40,083 nt of DNA from Clostridiaceae bacterium (GCA_012840395.1 DULL01000105.1:1-40083); one strand, 5' to 3'. Positions 18,724-26,536 are shown, counted from the stretch's first letter. The notes: generated by a model from the letters alone, not told the origin. Translations and numbers: made by a program.

Positions 18724-18753
18724 ATTATATATTCCCAATTGTATTAATGTCAA
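18724..18753 (-). promoter_or_regulatory. Sigma-A promoter of the FMN lipoprotein operon
   Basis: On the - strand TTGACA (18753-18748) and TATAAT (18729-18724), both perfect consensus hexamers, are separated by 18 bp. The predicted transcript start is about 35 bases upstream of the lipoprotein ATG, just ahead of its ribosome binding site. Confidence 0.75.
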
Positions 18754-19039
18754 ACATATAAAGAGTATTTTTTTATGCTTTTTTATTTTAATTATGTTTT
18801 TTTTGCTGCATTTTTACCTTTTTAATTTGTTAATATCCCTCCCTCGCCAATATAAAGTAATTATGGTATAATTTTATGAATAATTGTTATCAATATTTTT
18901 TGTTTGACCATCAATATTTTTGGTAAATTATTAACAGGCTATTAATAAGATATTATTTAAGATATTATCCTAATTTATAAAAAAGTAATAAATACTGGTA
19001 ATTTTAAAATAAATGTCAATTTAATAGGAGGATTAAACT
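18754..19039. promoter_or_regulatory. Divergent control region between EET lipoprotein and ndh2
   Basis: For ndh2 (+ strand) an extended -10 (TGGTATAAT, -10 box 18867-18872) has a weak -35 (TCGCCA, 18844-18849) at 17 bp. Downstream of it lies a perfect 12-bp direct repeat ATCAATATTTTT at 18889-18900 and 18910-18921 (21 bp apart, two helical turns). A second perfect 10-bp direct repeat AAGATATTAT lies at 18947-18956 and 18959-18968. These look like operator sites within the ndh2 leader, but no regulator can be named. The ribosome binding site AGGAGG is at 19026-19031. Confidence 0.5.
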
Positions 19040-20815
19040 ATGCCAAAGAAAATTGTAATTCTAGGAGCGGGATATGCAGGAATTGAAGCTGCATTGACGC
19101 TGCAAAAAAAGAAAAAGCCTCAAGACGATATAGAGATAATCCTGATAGACAAAAATCCTTATCACACTCTCCTTACCGAGCTTCATGAAGTAGCTGGAAA
19201 CAGGATTAGTGAAGATGGTATTATTGTACCTCTGAGAGATATATTTAAATATACAGATGTGAAATTGATTCAGGATAATATTGCAGATATTGATTTTGAA
19301 AAAAACAAACTTAAATCAGATAGTAATGAATATAATTACGACTATTTGCTTTTAGCTGCAGGAAGTAATCCTAATTATTACGGTATTCCCGGACTGGAGG
19401 AAAACTGTTTTCCGCTCTGGTCTTACAAGGATGCTGTTAATATTAGAGAGCATATTAAAAATACCTTTATTCTTGCATCTCAGGAAAAAGATCCGGAGAA
19501 AAAGAAAGCCATGCTTACTTTTGTTGTAGGTGGCGGCGGCTTTACAGGAATAGAGCTGCTTGGAGAACTGGCACATTGGTTTAAAGATTTATGCACCGAA
19601 TATTCAATCAAGAAAGAAGAAGTTAAACTTGTTTTAATTGAAGCTCTGCCCAATATTTTAAGCAATTTACCTGATAAAGCTGTAAAAAAAGCCCATAACT
19701 ATCTGACCCAAAAATTGAAGGTTGAAGTTATAACAGGAAAAGCAGTTACAAAAGTCACTCCAGACTGGGTTGAAGTCGGCGGAGAAAAGACCATACCTAC
19801 AAAAACTATAATCTGGACTGCCGGAGTAAGAGCATGTAACCTCACAGATAAGCTGAATATTGAAAAGGGAAAATCCTGCAGGATTAAAGTAAATGAATAT
19901 ACCCAAACCCAATATGAAAATGTTTATTCCGCAGGTGATATTTCAATATTCCAGACTCCCGAAGGTTCACTGCCGGCACTTGTTGAATCTGCGTTACAAA
20001 CCGGCCGTGCTGCAGTTTTAAATATACTTGCTGATATCAGAGGCAAAGAAAAGAAAAAACTTGAGCCAAAACTGCATGGCGTTATGGTTTCCATAGGCAG
20101 TTATTTTGCTGTTTCCGAAATAATGGGAAGGCAATTTTCAAGGTTGATTTCAATAATACTCAAATACATGGTTAATGTTCATTACTTATTTGGTATTGGC
20201 GGATTTGAACTTGTTATGAGATATCTAAAGGATGAATTCCTTTATAAAAAACAGAACAAAACCATTGTTGAAAAACATATTTCTGTTCTTACACCTGCTT
20301 TCTGGCTTGTTCCGTTGCGCCTCTTCCTGGGGTACTTCTGGCTAAAAGAAGGATTGGTGAAAATAACCGATGGATGGCTTGTAAAGGCTATGCTTTCCGG
20401 AATGCCTGCAGATGCCCAGACAGGAGCTTCAGTAACGGAAACCGGCGAAAAAATATTCCAGATTATTTACGACTATACTCCTTCATGGTATGCCTGGATT
20501 GCTGAAACCTTTGTTATTCCAAATGCATTGTTCTTCCAATATCTAATAGTATTAAGCGAATTAGCCATAGGTATCGCTTTTGTTTCCGGCACATTCACCT
20601 TCCTTGCAGCATTGGCTGCCCTGGCACTGAATGTTAACTTCCTCTTGTCCACAGGGCTTTATGAAACCAGCTGGTGGCTTATACCTGCTGAAATAGCCAT
20701 GCTTGGAGGCGCTGGAAGAGCATTTGGCGTTGATCATTATCTAATTCCTTACTTAATGAGGCAATGGAGATATTTTGTCAGAAACAAGAAAATAAAACTT
20801 AACCTGTTCAGGTAA
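19040..20815 (+). CDS. ndh2: Type II NADH dehydrogenase with C-terminal DoxX-like membrane domain (EET Ndh2)
   Basis: Non-proton-pumping NADH:quinone oxidoreductase. The N-terminal FAD site is GAGYAG (9-14), the NADH site is GGGGFTG (164-170) and a third conserved block is YSAGD near 305. After about residue 400, where plain NDH-2 enzymes end, there is an extension with about four hydrophobic helices (about 415-570) of DoxX type. The same fusion is characteristic of the EET-dedicated Ndh2 of Listeria, which feeds electrons to a separate quinone pool. It is divergent from the lipoprotein-apbE run and has a strong AGGAGG 8 bases before ATG. Its 3' end faces ssb with only 15 bp between. Confidence 0.92.
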   Translation: MPKKIVILGAGYAGIEAALTLQKKKKPQDDIEIILIDKNPYHTLLTELHEVAGNRISEDGIIVPLRDIFKYTDVKLIQDNIADIDFEKNKLKSDSNEYNYDYLLLAAGSNPNYYGIPGLEENCFPLWSYKDAVNIREHIKNTFILASQEKDPEKKKAMLTFVVGGGGFTGIELLGELAHWFKDLCTEYSIKKEEVKLVLIEALPNILSNLPDKAVKKAHNYLTQKLKVEVITGKAVTKVTPDWVEVGGEKTIPTKTIIWTAGVRACNLTDKLNIEKGKSCRIKVNEYTQTQYENVYSAGDISIFQTPEGSLPALVESALQTGRAAVLNILADIRGKEKKKLEPKLHGVMVSIGSYFAVSEIMGRQFSRLISIILKYMVNVHYLFGIGGFELVMRYLKDEFLYKKQNKTIVEKHISVLTPAFWLVPLRLFLGYFWLKEGLVKITDGWLVKAMLSGMPADAQTGASVTETGEKIFQIIYDYTPSWYAWIAETFVIPNALFFQYLIVLSELAIGIAFVSGTFTFLAALAALALNVNFLLSTGLYETSWWLIPAEIAMLGGAGRAFGVDHYLIPYLMRQWRYFVRNKKIKLNLFR

Positions 20816-20830
20816 AATATAATTTGCTTA

Positions 20831-21481
20831 TTATTCTTTTAGTTGCTGTCTGGCACCGGGGCAAACCTCCATCTTAGAAATCGATACTTCATAGGCGGTT
20901 TTAGTGAGGATTTCCCCGGTGTCTAGTTTTTTCTGATATGTTCTACTTTGTATCCTTCCCCAGACTTTTACATTATCACCTACTGATAATGTTTCTGAAT
21001 ATCTTGCATTTCTTCCCCATGCAATACAAGGTATGTAGTCGGATTTATTATATGGCCTGTTTACAGCAAGTAATATATCAGTAATCTCCCTTCCAAAAGG
21101 AGTAGTTCTGTATACCGGCTTCTTGCAAATATATCCGTTAAGGAAAATTTGATTTGGATTTCTTATATTTCCTTCTCCCTCCAGAAAAGTAACTTCCCGG
21201 GCAAATACAGTCAGAATAAGTTTATTACCTTCACTGGTAAAGCTGTTATATGAGCGGAACTGCCCTTCTATCTCAACATATTTCCCTATTTCCGGCTTTT
21301 CGCTTGTTATCAGTCTTTCAGAAATGGTAACAGGAATATTATCACAAAAATCACTTAAGCGCGGTACTTCCAGTATAAATTTATAGAATCCTTCACCATA
21401 GACCTCATGACTAAATTCTAAATCTGTAACTATTTTACCCGAAATGGTCACCATATTGTTTTCAACAAGATTACCGACCAC
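20831..21481 (-). CDS. Tandem OB-fold single-stranded DNA-binding-like protein
   Basis: A 216-aa protein with two SSB-like OB folds in tandem (about 8-98 and 105-207). The second is closer to bacterial SSB (IFLNGYICKKPVYRTTPFGREITDILLAVN, then a VKVWGRIQSR strand, written here in parts). It lacks the long acidic C-terminal tail of a replicative SSB and is not in an rpsF-ssb-rpsR context, so it is a paralogue; proteins of this kind occur in clostridia. The role is unknown; I would expect ssDNA binding. Start is GTG at 21481 with GGGAG upstream, or Met10. It is convergent with ndh2 with no visible terminator between. Confidence 0.72.
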   Translation of the reverse strand: MVGNLVENNMVTISGKIVTDLEFSHEVYGEGFYKFILEVPRLSDFCDNIPVTISERLITSEKPEIGKYVEIEGQFRSYNSFTSEGNKLILTVFAREVTFLEGEGNIRNPNQIFLNGYICKKPVYRTTPFGREITDILLAVNRPYNKSDYIPCIAWGRNARYSETLSVGDNVKVWGRIQSRTYQKKLDTGEILTKTAYEVSISKMEVCPGARQQLKE

Positions 21482-21835
21482 CCGACCCCACTCCCTTCTC
21501 TTTTGCTGAAGTATATTTAAAGCTTTTATCTAATGTAATACTTATTCCAGACATTAACATTTTAGAAGTAAAATTTACCTTTTAATACTTTACTATTATA
21601 TTATAATTTTATTTACTTGGAAATCCCTGAAATAACATTTTATCTAAGTAATCGACAAATTCGGCTGTATTTGTTGCAAATTATTTCGAATATAAGTTTA
21701 ACTAAGAATCAAAAAGTATCTCGCTTCTGTAAGCGGGAGCTAAATTTATACAAATAATTATAACAATTTTATTCACCGGAGGATTGCAAGACCACCGCAA
21801 ATTCCCCGAGCGAAGTGAGTTCGCTGATAAAACTT
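21482..21835. other. Intergenic region with small hairpins, no gene
   Basis: The right half contains two short stem-loops: 21720-21739 (CTCGCTT paired with AAGCGGGAG, two-base bulge) and AGCGAA with TTCGCT near 21810-21826. Between them a block with higher GC than its surroundings (about 21775-21830) includes an RBS-like CCGGAGG without an open frame. For the SSB-like gene a weak promoter (TTCCAA, 16 bp, TATAAT on the - strand, near 21595-21625) is possible. Confidence 0.35.
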
Positions 21836-22483
21836 TTACATTTTTATATTTACTTTGTTTATTGTGTTAGGATTTACTCCGTTTATTATGGCAAAAGTTA
21901 TTGCAGCCATTATACTATGTGAATCAAAAGCAGAAGTATTTATATCCAGCCTGTATTCCTGTGGTTCTATTAATATGCCATTCTTATCGGATATACTCCT
22001 TTGCAGACAGCAAATAAAAGCATCTCCTATGCTTGAAGTTGTCATGCTGGCCTTTGAATTGAAACCATAACTGATAATGTAATTTTTTACACCGTACATA
22101 AGCTTTGCCAGCTCATGATCATCGATATTGACAATTGCAATACTTTTTTCATTCATAAGTGACATAACTCTCTTCATATGCTCGCCGGTTGAAGAGTTAT
22201 CAACATTATCTTCTCCTGACTTTTCAGTGTAAATCATTATATCAATGTTTAAATCATCGAAAATAACGGATGAAAGGTCCTCGATGCCTATTTTTATCAC
22301 AAGAATATCAGTGCCATTTCTCTTAAGCTCGGACAAATAGTTTTTAAATCTTTGGGAATCCAGTTCAATTAAATTCTTTGAATCGATAACGTTAACTTTC
22401 TTACCTGTTGAAGACAAAATACTGCTTATTAGGTTAGCAGTCTGAACTCTACCCTCATGCCCAATAATTCCTGCTATAAGCAT
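21836..22483 (-). CDS. Mur-ligase-like protein lacking a canonical P-loop and the C-terminal domain
   Basis: 215 aa from the ATG at 22483, which has GAGG 8 bases upstream (a GTG six bases earlier is too close to it). The layout follows the central domain of MurE/MurF: a nucleotide-loop position near the N-terminus, a diiaiyT-like strand, an SIAIVNIDDHELAKLM segment equivalent to the vNaDD block, then an ISYGFNSKA strand and a C-terminal AFDSHSIMAAITFAIINGV helix equivalent to the G-F-N-x-x-N-x-x-AA block. But the loop reads GHEGRVQT instead of GTNGKTTT, and there is no C-terminal ligase domain. It may be a binding or regulatory pseudoenzyme. I have no firm family name. Confidence 0.6.
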   Translation of the reverse strand: MLIAGIIGHEGRVQTANLISSILSSTGKKVNVIDSKNLIELDSQRFKNYLSELKRNGTDILVIKIGIEDLSSVIFDDLNIDIMIYTEKSGEDNVDNSSTGEHMKRVMSLMNEKSIAIVNIDDHELAKLMYGVKNYIISYGFNSKASMTTSSIGDAFICCLQRSISDKNGILIEPQEYRLDINTSAFDSHSIMAAITFAIINGVNPNTINKVNIKM

Positions 22484-22739
22484 TAGCACAACCTCATTTC
22501 AAATAATAACACCCTTACTTATAATGTACTTATTTTAAATAATTATGTGCCAATTTTTTATAAAAAATTAGAGAGAAATAATCTTTTATATATTTAAAAT
22601 ATAAATATATTATTTCCCTATTTATATAATATTCTCTATTTTGCATCTGGTACCTAAAAGAATATCTAAAAGAATATAGTATTTTTGTTTATTGAGTTTC
22701 AGAGATTTTATAAAATAAATCTACTATTGCTTCAGTTCC

Positions 22740-23507
22740 CTATTGCTTCTTTTTCTGTTTTCCTTCATGATCAATATAAAAATTATCTCTTAAAATCATT
22801 TCTGACACGGGTACAAAACTGTATCCGTTGTTTTTTATCTCAGCAATAATTTCCGGAAGAAGACTGGCTGTATGAGGGGTATCATTATGAAATAATATAA
22901 TTGAACCAGGTACCAGTCTCTTTTTTATACGGTTCAAGATTTCTTCTTTACTTATACCTGGCTTCCAGTCCAGGCTGTCAATATTCCATTGTATTGTATA
23001 AAGGCCGCTTTCCCTTGCGGCAGCTACTACATTATTGCTGTAATCCCCATAGGGGGGCCTGAACATGTCTACTTCCATGCCTGTGAGATTTTTAAGTATA
23101 TCTGAGCATTTATTTAAATCTTTTTTTATGCTTTCTTTATCAAGAGCTCCCATCCTCAAGTGGGAATAGGAATGGTTGGCAATATCATGACCATCCGCCG
23201 AAATCATTTTTACTGCATCAGGATATTTTTCAGCCCATTGACCTACAATAAAAAAGCTTGCTTTAATATTCTCATCCTTAAGTGTCTTAAGAATTTCAGG
23301 TATATCATCTGCACCCCAGGCGCAGTCAAATGTTATAGCAACTTTTTTTTCTTTTGTATCAACAAAATAAATCGGCAGATCTTTGTTACTATTAAAAACT
23401 CCTACGGTCTTTATACCCAGCAGGCTTACTGATACCAAAATAACAAAAATGCCTAAAAACAAAGCTAAAATAAACAGTTTCCTCACATTCATAATGTATA
23501 CTTTCAT
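22740..23507 (-). CDS. Polysaccharide deacetylase, NodB domain (PdaB-like)
   Basis: Predicted to deacetylate peptidoglycan or chitin-like polymers outside the membrane. A signal-anchor helix (MNVRKLFILALFLG and following) precedes the NodB domain: motif 1 TFDCAWGADD, motif 2 ANHSYSH (metal-binding histidines), motif 3 FRPPYGDYS, and the late DSLDWKPG and LFHND motifs. The DCAWG variant of motif 1 is shared with the sporulation protein PdaB. I place the start at 23507 (GGAG with 8-base spacing) rather than 27 bases upstream. It is a single gene on the - strand. Confidence 0.88.
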   Translation of the reverse strand: MKVYIMNVRKLFILALFLGIFVILVSVSLLGIKTVGVFNSNKDLPIYFVDTKEKKVAITFDCAWGADDIPEILKTLKDENIKASFFIVGQWAEKYPDAVKMISADGHDIANHSYSHLRMGALDKESIKKDLNKCSDILKNLTGMEVDMFRPPYGDYSNNVVAAARESGLYTIQWNIDSLDWKPGISKEEILNRIKKRLVPGSIILFHNDTPHTASLLPEIIAEIKNNGYSFVPVSEMILRDNFYIDHEGKQKKKQ

Positions 23508-23538
23508 AACCATCTCTCCAAAATAATAATCCAATAAT

Positions 23539-23567
23539 ATTCTATTGGTATCAGAGTTTTAATATGT
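23539..23567 (-). promoter_or_regulatory. Possible sigma-E-like sporulation promoter and palindrome upstream of the deacetylase gene
   Basis: On the - strand ACATATT (23567-23561) and AATAGAAT (23546-23539) are 14 bp apart, resembling the Bacillus sigma-E pattern (KMATATT, CATACAHT; 6 of 8 in the -10). A palindrome CCAATA-N6-TATTGG (23531-23548) overlaps it. In such AT-rich DNA chance matches are common, so confidence is low. Confidence 0.3.
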
Positions 23568-23631
23568 CATATATCTGTTCAAACTTGTTGTTCTACTGCA
23601 TTGTTCCATACCTTAGGTTTATTCATTTACG

Positions 23632-23765
23632 TTGATTTCTAAACTCTCAGCATACGATAACAAAATAGCAAAACTGGCAGCTCAAGGTGATAAAAAAGCA
23701 TTACGGCTTTCAAAACTCACCAAACAACCTGGTGGGCGTTTTCTTGCAACCATCCAAATCGGCAC
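23632..23765 (+). pseudogene. Remnant of a CNNM/CorC-type hemolysin-family membrane protein gene
   Basis: The translated stretch includes DNKIAKLAAQGDKKALRL and GGRFLATIQIG, which matches the N-terminal transmembrane domain of the CNNM (UPF0053, TlyC-like) family, where a segment of the type DxKIxxLAxxGDKKAxxLxKL is followed by RFLATIQIG. After this about 45-codon match the frame runs into unrelated sequence and the bidirectional terminator. No CBS or CorC-HlyC domain follows, and no ribosome binding site precedes it. It is therefore a decayed fragment, not a working gene. Confidence 0.6.
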
Positions 23766-23811
23766 CTGGCAGATGATGTTCAAAATAATAAATCTCTTGC
23801 CAGATAAAAAT

Positions 23812-23863
23812 AATTCCAAAGAAAACCGGTACCTAATAAGGCACCGGCTCTGGTTCTGGAATT
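23812..23863. terminator. Strong bidirectional terminator downstream of hppA
   Basis: The outer stem AATTCCA (23812-23818) pairs with TGGAATT (23857-23863) around an inner GC-rich hairpin (ACCGGTACCT with AGGCACCGG). On the - strand it is followed by ATTTTT, and the inner hairpin by TTTTCTTT, as expected for the end of hppA. On the + strand TTTTTTT follows at 23866-23872. Confidence 0.75.
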
Positions 23864-23959
23864 ACTTTTTTTAATATATTCATTTAATCATTATAAAATT
23901 TATTTAAATTTATTTAAATCTTTATTATATTAGAATCGCATTATTAATTTGATATCTAC

Positions 23960-26050
23960 TTACTTAAATAAAGAGAAAGTCAAAAATATTGTTGACATTA
24001 ATGAGGATAGCAGTGAAACAACTGTTATCTGTGTGTTGATTGAAGGTCCAGCCGTATCTTTAAAAGGATCCCCTACAGTATCTCCAACAACAGCAGATTT
24101 ATGGGTATTTGAGCCCTTTCCTCCTGCATATCCTGATTCAACAAGCTTTTTCGCATTATCCCATAAACCCCCTGAATTTGACATAAACAGAGCTAAAAGC
24201 AAACCACTTACAATATTACCTGTAAGGAAACCGCCAATAGCCTGTACTCCGCCTATGAATCCTACTGCCAAAGTTGCAATAATTGCCATTAAACCTGCTG
24301 GAATTAGTTCTTTTAATGCACCAAGGGTGGCAATTTCTATACACTTATCATATTCAGGTTTAACTCCCTCTTTACCTTCTTTCAGGCCGGGAATTTCATT
24401 AAACTGACGGTGTATTTCCGAAACCATACGCTGTGCATTCCTGTCAACTCCAAGCATAAGCATGGCAGAAAACACTGCAGGAATAGCAGTACCTACCAGT
24501 AACCCGAAGAAAATAACAGGATTTAAAATGTCAAAGCCTTTTATAAGTGGCACACCTATTTCAGCTGCAGCCGTATTTACCTCACTCATAAATGCACCAA
24601 GCAATGCAATTACTGTAAGTCCCGCAGCTCCGATTGCGAAGCCTTTTGTTATAGCTTTAACGGTATTTCCGGCGCTGTCAAGAGAGTCAGTGATTTCAAG
24701 TACTTCTTCTCCCAGTCCGCCCATTTCAGCAAGGCCTCTGGCATTGTCAACTATTGGGCCATATGCGTCATTGGAAATAATCATACCAACAATAGAAAGC
24801 ATTCCTACTGCTGCCATTGAAATTCCAAACATAGCATATCCTTCGCCGATAGGTTCACATATCTTATATGCCAACAATGCTGATAATGCAATTCCTATCA
24901 TTGCAGGAAGCACGCTTAAGAATCCATAAGATACACCTGAAAGAATTGTAAATGCAGGTCCGCTTTTTGAAGCATCTGCCACATATCTGACCGGTGGCTT
25001 GACATCATTTGTAAAGTAGTCGGTTGTAATGCCGATTATAACTCCAACCAATAATCCTATGACAGTTGCTCCCCAAATGCGCCATGAGAAACCAAAAATT
25101 GCTGTTGCGGCAGCGGTAAGTACTCCATAAGTAAATGTAGTAACGTAAGTGCTGCTGTTTAATGCTCTGGTCGGATCTCCTTTTTTCCCAATCTTTGCTG
25201 TTGCCACACCTATTATAGAAGCAAGAATACCAAGAGCTGCATAACAGAAAACCATGCTAACATTAAGTGAACTGCCTGCTACTTTGTCAAGTGCTACAGC
25301 CATTACCAATGCTGCCGCCATAGATGCTACATTTGAGTCAAAAAGGTCTGCGCCCATTCCTGCAACGTCACCAACATTGTCACCAACATTATCCGCAATA
25401 ACCGCAGGATTCCTTGGATCATCCTCAGGAATGCCAAGTTCTACTTTACCAACAAGGTCGGCGCTGATATCTGCAGTTTTTGTATATATTCCTCCTCCTG
25501 CTTTGGCAAACAGTGCAAGAGAACTTGCTCCAAAGCTGAAGCCGAGTAATGCAGTTGAACTATTAGTAAGCATGATTACAGCGGTAACTCCCAAAAGGCT
25601 TGCCCCAACCACTGCCATACCCATAACAGCGCCGCCGCGGAATCCGACCATAAACGCAGGCTTAATCCCTGATTTGGCGGCTTCAGCAGATTTCATGTTA
25701 GCTATAGTGGCAATTTCTATACCAACTTTTCCGGCAAGAGCAGAGAAAAATGTTCCGAAAAGATATGCTATAGCCATGATGATGTTAGAAGAAGCATTAC
25801 CAGACCATATTGGCTTTGGTAGAAAAATAACAATTAGTATGGCAACAATGCCGGCAAACCTTGCGAGTACTTTGTACTCATGTTTTAGAAATGTCCTTGC
25901 GCCTTTCTTGATGAGCCCTCCTACTTCAGCTATGAGCTTATTCGTTGATGCCTGGCTGTTTACCCATTTATAGAGCCAGCCTGCAAAGGCAAAACACAAC
26001 AAGGAAGTTATAATAGCTGAGACCTGGAAAAAACTTGTTGCAATTACCAT
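23960..26050 (-). CDS. hppA: Membrane-bound ion-pumping pyrophosphatase
   Basis: Couples PPi hydrolysis to ion export across the membrane. The 696-aa protein has about 16 hydrophobic helices and all active-site blocks: the GGGIYTKTADISADLVGK loop, DNVGDNVGDVAG at 220-231, DAYGPIVDNA near 428 and the C-terminal GSNTHKSAVVGDTVGDPFKDTAGP. At the position that decides potassium need (GNTxAA versus GNTxKA) this protein has GNTVKA with Lys465, the signature of K+-independent enzymes, which are H+ pumps. Ribosome binding site AGAAGGAATC precedes ATG. It is monocistronic between a clear promoter and the terminator at 23.8 kb. Confidence 0.95.
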   Translation of the reverse strand: MVIATSFFQVSAIITSLLCFAFAGWLYKWVNSQASTNKLIAEVGGLIKKGARTFLKHEYKVLARFAGIVAILIVIFLPKPIWSGNASSNIIMAIAYLFGTFFSALAGKVGIEIATIANMKSAEAAKSGIKPAFMVGFRGGAVMGMAVVGASLLGVTAVIMLTNSSTALLGFSFGASSLALFAKAGGGIYTKTADISADLVGKVELGIPEDDPRNPAVIADNVGDNVGDVAGMGADLFDSNVASMAAALVMAVALDKVAGSSLNVSMVFCYAALGILASIIGVATAKIGKKGDPTRALNSSTYVTTFTYGVLTAAATAIFGFSWRIWGATVIGLLVGVIIGITTDYFTNDVKPPVRYVADASKSGPAFTILSGVSYGFLSVLPAMIGIALSALLAYKICEPIGEGYAMFGISMAAVGMLSIVGMIISNDAYGPIVDNARGLAEMGGLGEEVLEITDSLDSAGNTVKAITKGFAIGAAGLTVIALLGAFMSEVNTAAAEIGVPLIKGFDILNPVIFFGLLVGTAIPAVFSAMLMLGVDRNAQRMVSEIHRQFNEIPGLKEGKEGVKPEYDKCIEIATLGALKELIPAGLMAIIATLAVGFIGGVQAIGGFLTGNIVSGLLLALFMSNSGGLWDNAKKLVESGYAGGKGSNTHKSAVVGDTVGDPFKDTAGPSINTQITVVSLLSSLMSTIFLTFSLFK

Positions 26051-26139
26051 AGCGATTCCTTCTTTCTATAATTTTGTATACTTATTGATGAGGATTATTG
26101 GAGTCAACTTATTAGATAAACCAAATTTCCCCCCATTAT

Positions 26140-26168
26140 AATATACTGCTATTTTATTCCGCATTCAA
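26140..26168 (-). promoter_or_regulatory. Probable sigma-A promoter of hppA
   Basis: On the - strand TTGAAT (26168-26163), 17-bp spacer, TATATT (26145-26140), with TATAAT overlapping just downstream. It leaves a leader of about 80 bases before the hppA start. No riboswitch-like fold is evident. Confidence 0.5.
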
Positions 26169-26374
26169 GTAATTTTTTCTTTCTTACTTATCTAAACTTA
26201 ATATATTATTACTCTAACAATATACCATACTTAGATAATTTAATTTCATTAAAATTATTAATAAATACCAATTATAATATTGAATATGAAATATTCACCT
26301 TTTTTGTTTTATATGTATTTAGCTTTTTATATGTGATTAAATTGGAAGGTCCAAAATAAGAAAATTATTTCCAA

Positions 26375-26425
26375 AATAATAAATAGATTAATATCATAAA
26401 TAATGATATCAATCCATTTATTATT
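26375..26425. repeat. Long near-perfect inverted repeat (23-bp arms, 5-base loop)
   Basis: Arms 26375-26397 and 26403-26425 pair at 21 of 23 positions around the loop AAATA. Just outside the left arm the 10-mer TCCAAAATAA occurs at 26350-26359 and 26370-26379. It lies in the 486-bp gap between hppA and the pyruvyl transferase-family gene, 110 bases beyond that gene's stop. It could be the operon's terminator, although the arms are AT-only and the T tract is weak, or a small mobile-element relic. The rest of the gap (26170-26370 and 26426-26536) is AT-rich with nothing recognisable. Confidence 0.6.
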
Positions 26426-26536
26426 AGCTTCTATTCTGTTAATACAATAAACGTTATTTTTTAAATATATACCCTATATTTTTATATACTTCAATTAACA
26501 TTTCTATGCCATTAATAAATATAAATATTTGATAAT

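Noticed and set aside
18844-18921. Rex (redox repressor) operator upstream of ndh2
   Set aside because: Only a half-site-like TTGTTA is present; the inverted TTAACAA partner is missing at the required spacing.
25254-25973. 239-codon + strand open frame inside hppA, and a 155-codon one at 24462-24929
   Set aside because: They are antisense to a fully conserved membrane pyrophosphatase, show no recognisable motif, and arise from its alanine/glycine-rich codon use.
26051-26139. Riboswitch in the hppA leader
   Set aside because: No conserved riboswitch core or stable multi-stem fold is visible in the about 80-base leader.
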